Part shown: positions 1 through 7,655 of the stretch, piece after piece | Layout of the letters: each line of letters opens with the position of its first letter | Numbering within the stretch: position 1 is the stretch's first letter | Assembly (NCBI RefSeq): GCF_030767025.1 | Contig: NZ_JASITE010000007.1 | Span: 124,001 to 188,000, forward strand | DNA: 64,000 nt | DNA from: Nocardia sp. CC227C | GTDB taxonomy: Bacteria > Actinomycetota > Actinomycetes > Mycobacteriales > Mycobacteriaceae | Direction of reading: 5' to 3' | Program-made: the position numbers and the translations under genes | Notes under the pieces: generated by a model | Seen by the model: only the letters and a program-made list of their open reading frames with translations | Database searches by the model: none | What the model was told of the DNA's origin: nothing

Positions 1-1292
1 CATCCGGCCGGAGCCGGAACGCCGTTGAGCCGCTCGTCGAGCCACATGGCCGCGCTGGCGGTCCCGCTCACCGCGGCGATGCCGTGCTCACTGAGGAGGT
101 CGCGGGTGTAGAACACCCGGGCGCTCGGATCCGCGCAGTAGGTGTCGTAGAGGCGGTTCACCGCGTTGATCGGCATCACCTCGTCCAGCGGGGCCTGGTA
201 GATGTGCAGGGGCGCGGTGGGCGTGCCGCGCCGCCCGAGGGCGAGTTCGTCCAGCACCGGTTGCACTTCCGGGGCGAGCATGGGATCGCCCGGATAGTCG
301 AACAGCCCCTTGATGTTCACGAACGGGAATCCGGCGAACTGCAGCGCCACGCACTGGCCCTCGTGGACCACCCGCACCGCCTTGCCGAGCGGATTCATGT
401 ACCTCTCGATGAACCGGTTCAGCTCCGGATACTCGCGGGCGACGCCGAACAGCCCGCCCAGCACCGCGCCGCCGAAGGTGGAGGTGCCGTTGTTGTAGTC
501 GATGGCGGCGCGGATATCGGCCATGAGCCCGCCCGTGGACGAGCCCACCAGGTCGAGCTCGGGCGCGTATTCGGGCTGTAGTTCGGCGGCGTGCGCGGTG
601 GGGATGGCGCCGCCGGAATAGCCCCACAGGGCGACGCGGGTGTCGGTGCCGGGCAGCCCGGCGGGTTCGAAGCGCTCGGCGGCCCGGATGCCGTCCAGGG
701 TGATGCGCCCGCCCAGCGGTCCGGCGGCGTAGGCGGCGTTCGGACCCTGGTGATCGGGCACCACCACGGCGTGCCCGCGTTGCAGCATGGCCTGCACCTC
801 GACGAATTCCGCGCCGATCACCGGATTGAGCGGGTTCGGCAGCGATCCCATCTGGAGGGTGTAGGACGGTGCGCAGTTGATCGAGAGCGAATCCTCCGCC
901 ATCTGGAACGACAGCAGCGCACGCCGACCGGTCGGTGCGGGCCGGTGCGGCACGATGACCGTGGCTACCGCCGCGATCGGCTCGTCGCGGGTGTTCGTAC
1001 TGCGGTAGGACAGCTGCCACGCCTTGACGTTCAGCGGAATCAGCCAGAAGTTCGCGAGGTTCACCCGTCGCGCCGACAGGATCTCACCGGGCTGTGCCGC
1101 CGCGACCCGGGCCGGATCCGGATGGTAGAAGCCCGGGTCCAGATACGGGGGCGCGGGCGGAACGGGGAAGGGGAGGGTCGGACTCACCGGTATCTCGTCG
1201 GCTCCCGCCGTCGTCGTCGCCGGGCATACCGCCACGGTCAGTCCCGCCGCTGCCGCCACGCACGCCAGGGCCGCTCGTCTCCGCGTTGTCAT
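1..1292 (-). CDS. Secretory lipase (LIP family), 3' end outside window
   Basis: The protein starts with a basic stretch and a hydrophobic segment (residues 1-30) that looks like a signal peptide, so it is probably secreted. The nucleophile elbow GYSGG lies at residues 224-228, after a hydrophobic strand, as in the secretory lipases of actinobacteria and fungi (PF03583). These hydrolyse acylglycerols outside the cell. The reading frame is open to the window edge, so about 430 residues are visible and the C-terminus is missing. The ATG at 1292 begins the only frame with this signal peptide. It diverges from a TetR gene, which may control it. Confidence 0.85.
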   Translation of the reverse strand, partial: MTTRRRAALACVAAAAGLTVAVCPATTTAGADEIPVSPTLPFPVPPAPPYLDPGFYHPDPARVAAAQPGEILSARRVNLANFWLIPLNVKAWQLSYRSTNTRDEPIAAVATVIVPHRPAPTGRRALLSFQMAEDSLSINCAPSYTLQMGSLPNPLNPVIGAEFVEVQAMLQRGHAVVVPDHQGPNAAYAAGPLGGRITLDGIRAAERFEPAGLPGTDTRVALWGYSGGAIPTAHAAELQPEYAPELDLVGSSTGGLMADIRAAIDYNNGTSTFGGAVLGGLFGVAREYPELNRFIERYMNPLGKAVRVVHEGQCVALQFAGFPFVNIKGLFDYPGDPMLAPEVQPVLDELALGRRGTPTAPLHIYQAPLDEVMPINAVNRLYDTYCADPSARVFYTRDLLSEHGIAAVSGTASAAMWLDERLNGVPAPAG

Positions 1293-1373
1293 ATCGCCGT
1301 TGCCTCCACACCCCGCGTCCGCGGGCGCACGCACTCCACTAAGATAGAGAGTGATTGGTATCTATGTTGCGCA

Positions 1374-1390
1374 GACTGTATGGGACAGTC
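1374..1390. promoter_or_regulatory. Candidate TetR operator
   Basis: GACTGT and ACAGTC form a perfect inverted repeat with a 5-bp spacer (ATGGG). It lies between the divergent lipase and TetR starts, where an autoregulatory TetR operator would be expected. That TetR binds it is an inference. Confidence 0.4.
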
Positions 1391-1459
1391 GATCGGTGTG
1401 TCAACGGTCACGTGCATCCCGGGCCGGTCGACGCGAACGGGAGGCGGGATGATCGACTC

Positions 1460-2092
1460 GTGAGCGAAGATCCGCGCCCGCGCCGGACCCAGCAGCAGCG
1501 CCGTGCCGCCACGGTGGCCAAACTCGTGGCGGCCACCATCGCGGCCATCGGCGAGGTGGGCTATCAGCGCGCCACCGTGCAGGAGATCTGTGCCCGCGCG
1601 GGGCTGTCGGCCGGGGCCATGTTCCGGCAGTTCGACACCCGCCTCGATCTCGTCGTCCGCACCGCGGAGGAGGCGTTCGGCCAGCAACTGGCGGGTTTCC
1701 GGGCCGCCATGGACCATCTCGGCGAGCAGGAGAACGCGCTCGATGTGGCACTGCGCTTCCTGCGCCAGGCGCAGCAGTCCAATCCCATCCACGCGCTGCG
1801 CGAGATCTACCTGGCGGCCCGCTCGGATGCCGAACTGCGCGAACGCATCTCACCGATCGCCGAGAGCTACTATCGCGAGATCGTGGCGGCGCTGGACGGG
1901 GCGCGCCTGCTCGACGACTTCCCGGCCGAGATTCGCGAGCCGCTGTTCTTCATGATGCTGCACATGTTCTCCGGTGAAGCGGTGGTGCGCGGCGTCTACC
2001 AGCGCCCCGATCTCGACGCCGCCATTCTCACCCTGGTGGAGGACATGCTGGCGGCCTACGCCGCCCGCGTGGCGGCATCACCGGGGGAGTAG
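1460..2092 (+). CDS. TetR family transcriptional regulator
   Basis: A 210-residue protein. Residues about 18-62 form a TetR N-terminal helix-turn-helix (RATVQEICARAGLSAGAMF followed by F-DTRLDLV), and the rest is a helical ligand domain. The GTG at 1460 is preferred because GGGAGG lies about 15 nt upstream and homology begins just after it; a frame open from 1355 would add an unlikely N-terminus. It is divergent from the secreted lipase, so repression of the lipase by a lipid-like ligand is plausible but not shown. Confidence 0.85.
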   Translation: MSEDPRPRRTQQQRRAATVAKLVAATIAAIGEVGYQRATVQEICARAGLSAGAMFRQFDTRLDLVVRTAEEAFGQQLAGFRAAMDHLGEQENALDVALRFLRQAQQSNPIHALREIYLAARSDAELRERISPIAESYYREIVAALDGARLLDDFPAEIREPLFFMMLHMFSGEAVVRGVYQRPDLDAAILTLVEDMLAAYAARVAASPGE

Positions 2093-2293
2093 TCGGCGAC
2101 GCCGGGGTGAGCCGGGCCCCTGCCGGGGGCGATCGAGGTGAGGCCCCTGGTCGGAGATGATCGGCATTGCCGGCGCTCGATCGGTTGCGCCGCACGTTCG
2201 GCCAGCGGACAGGCGTGAATCCCTGGCGCTGGCCTGATGCCCGGCCAGCGTGGCGTTCGCACCGACCGGTAGCTGGGAAATACGCTCTGTCCA

Positions 2294-3901
2294 GTGAGCG
2301 AGGTTCCTGCGAAAGACGGTGAGTCGGCCTGGGCGCCGCTGGCGTCCAAGGTCTTCCGGGCGCTGTGGATCGCCCAGCTGGTCTCCAACCTGGGCACCTG
2401 GATGCAGACCGTCGGCGCGCAGTGGGTGCTGGTCGACAATCCGAACGCCGCCACCCTGGTGTCGCTGGTGCAGACGGCCACCACCCTGCCGGTCATGCTG
2501 CTGGCGATTCCCTCGGGGGTGCTGGCCGACCTGGTGGACCGGCGGCGGCTGCTCATTGCCGCCCAGTCGGCCATGGCCGGATGCGCGGCGCTGCTGGCCG
2601 TCCTCACCGCGACCGGGCACACCACGCCCGCGGTGCTGCTGCTCCTGCTGTTCCTGCTCGGCTGCGGGCAGGCGCTCACCGGTCCGGCCTGGCAGGCCAT
2701 CCAGCCGGATCTGGTGCCGCGCAACCAGATTCCGGCCGCCGCGGCACTGGGCAGCATGGGGATGAATATCGGCCGCGCGGTCGGCCCGGCATTGGCTGGA
2801 GCATTGGTCGCCGTCTCCGGCCCGGCCTGGGTCTTCGCGCTGAACGCCCTGTCGTTCACCGGGATTCTGGTGGTGCTGGTGCGCTGGCGGCGTCCGACGG
2901 CGGACCGGGACCTGCCGACCGAGCGGCCGATCGCCGCTCTACAGGCGGGGCTGCGCTTCATCCAGGCATCACCGGCCGTGCGCCGAGTGCTGTTGCGCTG
3001 CCTGCTCTTCGTCGCTCCCGGCAGCGCGCTGTGGGCGCTGCTGCCGGTGGTCGCGCACGACCGGCTCGGCCTGTCGTCCTCCGGTTACGGTGTGCTGCTC
3101 GGTGCGCTCGGCCTGGGCGCGATCATCGGCGCCACCCAGATCGCGCGCCTGCGGAAGACCATGCGGCCCACCGGATTGCTGGCGCTGGGCGCGATCACCT
3201 TCGGCCTCGCCACCCTCGCCGCCGCGCTGCTGCGCAATGAGATCGTCGTCCTGGTGCTGCTGGTACTCGGTGGTTTCGGCTGGATCACCGCCATGTCCAC
3301 CCTGAACGCCACCATGCAGCTGCTGCTGCCGGGCTGGGTGCGGGCGCGCGGCCTCTCGGTGTATCAGCTGGTGTTCATGGGCGGCCAAGCTCTCGGCTCC
3401 CTGCTGTGGGGCCTGGTCGCGGGGTGGTTCGGGATGGAGTCCGCACTGATCGCGGCGGCCGCCCTGCTCGCGCTCTGCGCCGCGAGCACCCGCTGGCTCC
3501 CGGTCAAGGTGGACTCGGTCGACACCACCCCGTCGGCCCACTGGCCCGAACCGACCCTCGTCTTCGAACCCGCCCCCACCGACGGCCCCGTCCTGGTCCT
3601 CGAAACCTACAAGGTCCCCGAAGAACTCGCCCCCGACTTCATCCACGCCATGTCCCGCGTGGGCCGTTCCCGGCAACGTACCGGCGCCATGGAGTGGCGC
3701 ATGTTCCGCGACGTGGGCTCGACCGACCGCTACGTCGAAGCCTTCGTCGTCCGGTCCTGGGCCGAACACATGCTCCAACACCAGCTGCGCCTCACCGCCC
3801 AGGACCAGGCCGCCGAGGCCCGCGTCGCGCAGTTCACCGTCGGCGAGAGCCATACGCTGCACCTGGTGGCGGTACCGCCACCGATCCCGCCGCGCAGGTG
3901 A
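2294..3901 (+). CDS. MFS exporter with C-terminal monooxygenase-like domain
   Basis: A 535-residue transporter. Residues about 20-400 hold about twelve hydrophobic segments with the MFS loop LADLVDRRRLL near residue 78, resembling the EntS/MFS_3 family (PF05977). Residues about 435-520 are soluble and look like the ferredoxin-fold antibiotic-biosynthesis-monooxygenase-type tail common in this family (TYKVPEEL, GAMEWRMFRD). It probably exports a small hydrophobic or siderophore-like compound by proton antiport; the substrate is unknown. The GTG start at 2294 follows a gap of 200 nt after the TetR gene, so it is probably transcribed alone. Confidence 0.85.
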   Translation: MSEVPAKDGESAWAPLASKVFRALWIAQLVSNLGTWMQTVGAQWVLVDNPNAATLVSLVQTATTLPVMLLAIPSGVLADLVDRRRLLIAAQSAMAGCAALLAVLTATGHTTPAVLLLLLFLLGCGQALTGPAWQAIQPDLVPRNQIPAAAALGSMGMNIGRAVGPALAGALVAVSGPAWVFALNALSFTGILVVLVRWRRPTADRDLPTERPIAALQAGLRFIQASPAVRRVLLRCLLFVAPGSALWALLPVVAHDRLGLSSSGYGVLLGALGLGAIIGATQIARLRKTMRPTGLLALGAITFGLATLAAALLRNEIVVLVLLVLGGFGWITAMSTLNATMQLLLPGWVRARGLSVYQLVFMGGQALGSLLWGLVAGWFGMESALIAAAALLALCAASTRWLPVKVDSVDTTPSAHWPEPTLVFEPAPTDGPVLVLETYKVPEELAPDFIHAMSRVGRSRQRTGAMEWRMFRDVGSTDRYVEAFVVRSWAEHMLQHQLRLTAQDQAAEARVAQFTVGESHTLHLVAVPPPIPPRR

Positions 3902-4020
3902 GCGATCGCCGCCGTCGGTCACGACACGAACTCGGTCGTGTCGCTCCGGGTTTACCCGTCGGTGAGTGGGCATACCTCCACTGTTCCGCGATTATCCAGC
4001 AACCGAGAATCGAGGCAGTC

Positions 4021-4209
4021 ATGTCAGGGAAGTTCGAGATCTTCTGCGACGCCTCCGGCAAGTTCCGGTGGCGCCTCGAGGCGGGCAACGGCGAGATCGT
4101 CGCCCAGAGTCAGGCGTACGCGAGCAAGGATGCCGCGAAGAAGGGCATCGCGTCGGTGCAGAGCACCGCGGCGGCCGCTTCGGTGGTCGACCTCGTCGCG
4201 GCATCCTGA
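4021..4209 (+). CDS. DUF1508 (YegP-like) small protein
   Basis: A 62-residue protein with one YegP repeat: KFEIFCDASGKFRWRLEAGN, then GEIVAQSQAYASKDAAKKGI. DUF1508 proteins are small beta-strand-rich proteins of unknown biochemical role; many carry two repeats, while this one has a single repeat, as usual in actinobacteria. The ATG is preceded by a GAGG stretch. It stands alone and is followed by two hairpins before the convergent RNA ligase gene. Confidence 0.85.
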   Translation: MSGKFEIFCDASGKFRWRLEAGNGEIVAQSQAYASKDAAKKGIASVQSTAAAASVVDLVAAS

Positions 4210-4269
4210 CGCCGCGAGACACGACGACCGGATCGGTAACGGCAGCCCGGCATTCCCGACAAACCTTTC

Positions 4270-4303
4270 GAGGCCCCGGTCACTCCCTTCGCACCGGGGT
4301 CTC
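4270..4303. terminator. Hairpin downstream of DUF1508 gene
   Basis: GAGGCCCCGGT pairs with ACCGGGGTCTC (11 bp with one G-U) around a 12-nt loop. It lies between convergent genes and probably ends transcription, although no U-tract follows. Confidence 0.45.
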
Positions 4304-4389
4304 GCACGTGCCCACCAGGCGAGATGCCCGGGTCCGACGTTTCGGCGAATCGCGCACGCACGAAGACGGGCAGGCGCATACTGATGCCA

Positions 4390-4425
4390 GAAGCCCCGAC
4401 GTGACCCCCTGTACGTCGGGGCTTC
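4390..4425. terminator. Terminator-like hairpin between convergent genes
   Basis: GAAGCCCCGACGT pairs perfectly with ACGTCGGGGCTTC (13 bp) around a 10-nt loop. It sits about 60 nt before the end of the convergent RNA ligase gene and could serve both strands. No U-tract is seen, as is common in actinobacteria. Confidence 0.55.
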
Positions 4426-4485
4426 GCGATGGTCCGACCCCGCGGTGGGCGTTCGCCGCCACCGTCGGCCGCCGATCCCGTGCGG

Positions 4486-5064
4486 CTATGCGGTGATCTC
4501 CCGGCGGAAGTCGCGCACCTTCAGCTTCGCGCGGCGTCCACCGTCCGGGTGGTGCCACACCACGCCCTCGTAGGGTCGGCTCGACGTGCGCACCCACTCG
4601 GCGAACTGCGCTCGCAGGTCCTCGAACTCGGTGGGGACGTCGGTCAGGACGATGGAGCCGTGCCGGACCAGCACATGCTCGCCGTACCCGTGCGGATTTC
4701 CGTTGATCTTCGGCCCCAGCAGTTCGTAGCTGTCGGCCACGGGGTCGTCGTCCGGCGTGGCGTCCAGTGCCCGGCGGTGCAGTTTCGCGAACGGGGACTG
4801 CTCGATCGGCTCCCAGCCGGTGCGTTTACCGGTGATCGGGTCGGAATCCGCTTCGACGAAGTTCGCCGGTTCCGCCTTCCCCGGTTTGATCTCGCGCCGC
4901 GCCCACCAGCGTCCGGCGTCGTCGAGCATGGTGCACACGCCGTCGAGTTTCGCGGTCGCGACACCTTCCCCGGCGATCACCCAAGCGCAGTCGGGATGAA
5001 CCTCGGGGAGAACGCGGGCCATGTCATGCGGGTCGCGGACGAACAACGTCGGAATCTTGCGCAT
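4486..5064 (-). CDS. RLIG1-like (DUF5565) ATP-dependent RNA ligase
   Basis: A 192-residue protein with the nucleotidyltransferase motifs of the RLIG1/C12orf29 RNA ligase family. Motif I is TAKLDGV with the adenylated lysine at K39. YELLGPKINGNP (113-124) matches the family signature, EGVVW (166-170) is motif IV and AKLK (179-182) is motif V. The human member seals RNA 5'-phosphate and 3'-hydroxyl ends through a covalent lysyl-AMP. The bacterial protein is as short as other family members and has no added domain. No partner kinase, phosphatase or nuclease gene is adjacent. Unusual tRNA genes lie 1.5 kb away; a tRNA-repair role is an inference. Confidence 0.8.
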   Translation of the reverse strand: MRKIPTLFVRDPHDMARVLPEVHPDCAWVIAGEGVATAKLDGVCTMLDDAGRWWARREIKPGKAEPANFVEADSDPITGKRTGWEPIEQSPFAKLHRRALDATPDDDPVADSYELLGPKINGNPHGYGEHVLVRHGSIVLTDVPTEFEDLRAQFAEWVRTSSRPYEGVVWHHPDGGRRAKLKVRDFRREITA

Positions 5065-5385
5065 TTATCCTCCTGATCCCTCGGAGCATGCGCCATCAGC
5101 CCGGGAAGGCACCACTGAATTTGTGATCTTCGACCGACCGCGCGGCGGTTTTCGCAAGTCGCCGTGCGGATCGCGACCACTGGTCGAAGATCGCACACCC
5201 GCGGTTCACCCGCCGTCTGTCTGTCCTACATGCAGGTACGCAACCGTCGGCGACGCCGTTCGGTTCGCGATCATCGGTCGGCCGGGGATATCCACCCGGC
5301 GAGCCACGCGACCGGTCGGTTGGGAATAGCGACTATTCTCAGCAACTTGATCTACATGGTAAGAGCATGCAAAAGGGGGCATGAA
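5065..5385. other. Divergent intergenic region with spaced inverted repeat
   Basis: This 321-nt gap separates the RNA ligase from the divergent secreted-protein gene. It holds an 11-bp perfect inverted repeat, GATCTTCGACC at 5125-5135 and GGTCGAAGATC at 5182-5192, 46 nt apart. The spacing suits two protein-binding half-sites or a long-stem RNA. No gene was recognised in it. Confidence 0.5.
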
Positions 5386-6060
5386 GTGAAACGAACTGTG
5401 GCTACGGCAATCGCCGCGACCGCTGTTCTCCTGTTCAACGTGGGATCTACGGGAGGGGCCAACGCTACGACCGACGAGTTCGATCGTACCGAGCTGGGTT
5501 CGGACTGGGTCACCGCGGGCGGTGGCACCCTGCACATCGCCGAGGGGCAGCTCTCGGCCGACGGCACTCCCAGCGAACCGGTGTCGATGGCGTTCCACAC
5601 GGTGCCTGCCGCTGGCAACACACAAGAAGTCGCGGCCACCATTCACTGGAACGGCCGCAACCCCGAACACTCGGCGATGTCGATCGCCTTGCGAGCGGAC
5701 CCCGCCTCCGAGCACGCGGGGGTGCACTTCTGGTTCACCGCGACCTCGATGGGCCTCTCGCTGCTGAGCTGGGACGGAGTCGTATTCACCCCCGCCGCTG
5801 GCACCGACGCTTACATCCCGGTGTGGTTCAAGTGGCCCGAAGGGACCACGATCCGCCTACGCGCCGAGGGCGACTACTACGCGGCCTACGTAGGCGATTC
5901 ACCGCACCCGATCTTGGCCGGAACCTTCACCGAGGAAGAGGTTCCGCACACCAACCGCTACGGCGGGGTGCACGGCCAGGACGATTCGAAGGTTCCGGGC
6001 GGCGGCGAGCCCCCGGCCGTCCTGGACGACTTCCGCTTCTCCGCCCCGGCCAGCACGTAA
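5386..6060 (+). CDS. Secreted protein, probable concanavalin-like lectin fold
   Basis: A 224-residue protein. Residues 1-26 form a signal peptide (VKRTVATAIAATAVLL, probable cleavage after ANA), so it is exported. The mature part begins with DEFDRTELGSDW, a start typical of LamG/concanavalin-like beta-sandwich domains, and ends with VLDDFRFS, the usual last strand. No catalytic residues were recognised; a carbohydrate-binding or structural role is possible. The GTG at 5386 follows a GGGGG ribosome site by 6 nt; an out-of-frame ATG lies just before it. Frame-consistent upstream starts lack a ribosome site. Confidence 0.65.
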   Translation: MKRTVATAIAATAVLLFNVGSTGGANATTDEFDRTELGSDWVTAGGGTLHIAEGQLSADGTPSEPVSMAFHTVPAAGNTQEVAATIHWNGRNPEHSAMSIALRADPASEHAGVHFWFTATSMGLSLLSWDGVVFTPAAGTDAYIPVWFKWPEGTTIRLRAEGDYYAAYVGDSPHPILAGTFTEEEVPHTNRYGGVHGQDDSKVPGGGEPPAVLDDFRFSAPAST

Positions 6061-6174
6061 CCCGCAGCCCCCTCCCGGCCGTCGCGACACGGCCGGGAGC
6101 GGCCGTGGACCAGTTCCAGCGAAACCGCAGAAAACCGGTGTGCCGCAATCTGCCTGGGAGTAGGTTGCCCGACA

Positions 6175-6432
6175 GTGGAGCCGGTGATCGACCGGCTCGG
6201 TCCCGAGGTCGAGGAGGTCATCGTGACGGCTGCGGAACGGCTTCGCGCGGAGGGTGAAGCTCGGGGCGAGGCGCGGGGGCGTGCTGAGCTTCTGCTCGAG
6301 TTGATGACGTCGAAGTTCGGGCCGCTGGCGACGGAGGTCGAGGCGGCCGTGCGGGGCGCGGAGGCGGCTCGGTTGCGGGTGTGGGCGACGCGGGTATCGA
6401 CGGCCGACAGCGTCGACGAGGTCTTCGAATAG
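6175..6432 (+). pseudogene. C-terminal remnant of Rpn/YhgA-like nuclease gene
   Basis: An 85-residue frame holds a charged linker (RAEGEARGEARGRAELLLE) and then the small helical tail (KFGPLATEVEA, STADSVDEVFE) that ends Rpn/PDDEXK transposase-like proteins of about 300 residues. The nuclease core that should precede it is absent, and no related sequence was seen upstream. It is therefore most likely a fragment left by a rearrangement, although it still has a GTG start and an intact stop. Its position just before two odd tRNA genes suggests a recombination-prone spot. Confidence 0.55.
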
Positions 6433-6579
6433 TCCCGGCGTCGGTGCGATGTCTGCGCCGTGGTCCCGCGGCGAGGTAGCTCTGGTCCGGCTCGCCGCAG
6501 GGTGGTGAAAATCGGTTGTGCCGGTGCCGCATTTCCTGCGAATGTGGTCGGACCGCAAGCTCGGTCGGCGGGCGGAGAA

Positions 6580-6665
6580 GGAAAGTTCCGGCCTGTGGAG
6601 GCCAGCCGGTCTTGAAAACCGGAGGCGGGCATCGCGTCCCGGGGGTTCGACTCCTCAGCTTTCCG
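6580..6665 (+). tRNA. Non-canonical serine-type tRNA, anticodon UGA, 8/4 fold
   Basis: The sequence folds into a cloverleaf with an 8-bp acceptor stem (6580-6587 with 6657-6664), a 5-bp D stem closed by a 4-nt loop GTGG (6590-6603), a 5-bp anticodon stem with loop CTTGAAA (6606-6622), a 4-bp variable-arm stem (6626-6629 with 6638-6641) and a 4-bp T stem around TTCGACT (6642-6656). The discriminator base is G6665; CCA is not encoded (CGA follows). Anticodon UGA at 6613-6615, the long variable arm and G73 fit serine identity. An 8/4 acceptor/T split and tiny D loop are not normal for tRNA-Ser but occur in selenocysteine tRNA relatives and allo-tRNAs. Confidence 0.75.
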
Positions 6666-6669
6666 CGAT

Positions 6670-6756
6670 GGAAGATGAATCGGCCATGGCGGCCGAGCCG
6701 CGTTGCTAGCGCGGATGTGCCCGTTCGGGTATGGGGTTCGAGTCCTCCGTCTTCCG
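6670..6756 (+). tRNA. Non-canonical serine-type tRNA, anticodon GCU, 8/4 fold
   Basis: This starts 4 nt after the first tRNA. The acceptor stem is 8 bp (6670-6677 with 6748-6755), the D stem 5 bp with loop ATGGC (6681-6695), the anticodon stem 5 bp with loop TTGCTAG (6698-6714), the variable arm 5 bp with loop GTTC (6718-6731) and the T stem 4 bp around TTCGAGT (6733-6747). The discriminator is G6756, followed by CCT rather than CCA. Anticodon GCU would read AGU and AGC. The stems differ in sequence from the first tRNA yet keep the same unusual geometry, which supports real selection for the fold. Confidence 0.75.
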
Positions 6757-6845
6757 CCTGGCCTGCCGGAACGGGCAGGACGTCACTGCAGATTCAGCCG
6801 CTGCTCAGCCTCACGTTCGCGCATCAGATCGACGCCCGCGAGCTG

Positions 6846-6897
6846 CTGGGCCCCGTTCGCGGGTCCACTTGATCTGGACCTGCTCAGCGGGCCCCAG
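6846..6897. terminator. Possible hairpin after tRNA pair
   Basis: GGTCCA (6862-6867) pairs with TGGACC (6875-6880), and GGGCCC at 6848-6853 can pair with GGGCCC at 6890-6895 outside it. It could terminate the tRNA transcript. No U-tract is present, so the call is weak. The rest of the 240 nt between the tRNAs and the next gene holds nothing recognised. Confidence 0.3.
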
Positions 6898-6998
6898 TCA
6901 CAGACGTACGAACGATCGTCCCGCGGCGAAGCCCCGCTATCGTGACCTCCTCGGGTTCATCAGGTCTGGCCCTATGTGGCGCCGCGGCCGGGAAGTGG

Positions 6999-7655
6999 CT
7001 ATCGGTAGGCGATAGGTCCCACGAGCAGAGGCTCGTTCAGCATGTCCGGTGTGAACGACACTCCGGTGACCTTGGCCGCCAGGGCGAAAGCTCTCGGCAC
7101 GAGGATGTTGTAGGTGGTGTTCCCCGCAGCGTCCCAGTCGATCTCATTGTCCGAGCTGTCCAGCACCATTCCCAGCTCACGCATGTAATCGTTGAGCCGG
7201 TCGGGATCGGTGCCCCAGCGGATGTGCGGGATCTCCAAAGCGTGGGCGGTAACAAGCGTGCTGTCGATTGCGTACGCGAGGCTGTGCCTGGCGTAGTCGT
7301 GGCGTGTGATCGCCAGCACCGCACATCCTCGCGACAGATCCGCCAGCACATCGCTATCGGTCGCCCAGAACCCGCACGGCTCGATGGCCACGCTCCACTC
7401 ACCGGCCGGGAACACGCCCACGTGACCACCGCCGCTTCCGCCGTCGGTCTTCCCGAGGAACTCAACCATCCTGTCGTTGAGCTGTTGGAAGTCCAATTCC
7501 TGGCTGGAGTCCTCGCCATTGTTGAAGCGACGTACCACCTCCGACCGGTCGAGCCCGCGGAAGAAGGCCACACTGAAGAGCACGCCCAGCGGGCTTGCTT
7601 GGCTCTCGGATGCAGCGAGCCATTCGAACGGGGCCCTAGGATCGGCTGTCGTCAT
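6999..7655 (-). CDS. DUF6461 family protein
   Basis: A 218-residue protein. SVAFFRGLDRSEVVRRF near the N-terminus, GEWSVAIEPCGFWATD in the middle and GTDPDRLNDYM further on match the DUF6461 family, which is abundant in Streptomyces and Nocardia and has no assigned function. Members often sit near toxin-immunity or mobile genes. The ATG at 7655 (MTTADPRAP) is chosen; ATGs at 7664 and 7685 are possible, and no start has a strong ribosome site. No operon partner is visible. Confidence 0.65.
   Translation of the reverse strand: MTTADPRAPFEWLAASESQASPLGVLFSVAFFRGLDRSEVVRRFNNGEDSSQELDFQQLNDRMVEFLGKTDGGSGGGHVGVFPAGEWSVAIEPCGFWATDSDVLADLSRGCAVLAITRHDYARHSLAYAIDSTLVTAHALEIPHIRWGTDPDRLNDYMRELGMVLDSSDNEIDWDAAGNTTYNILVPRAFALAAKVTGVSFTPDMLNEPLLVGPIAYR

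Noticed and set aside
88..1020. Long minus-strand open frame of 310 codons
   Set aside because: It is an Arg/Gly-rich shadow of the lipase gene, which is in another minus-strand frame and carries a signal peptide and GYSGG.
6580..6665. Selenocysteine tRNA
   Set aside because: The acceptor and D arm resemble selC, but the anticodon loop is CTTGAAA (UGA), not CTTCAAA (UCA), the T stem has 4 rather than 5 bp, and a second gene with a GCU anticodon follows. No selA or selB is visible.
6516..6872. Open frames across the tRNA region
   Set aside because: They cross two tRNA cloverleaves, have no family match, and their composition is that of GC-rich shadow frames.
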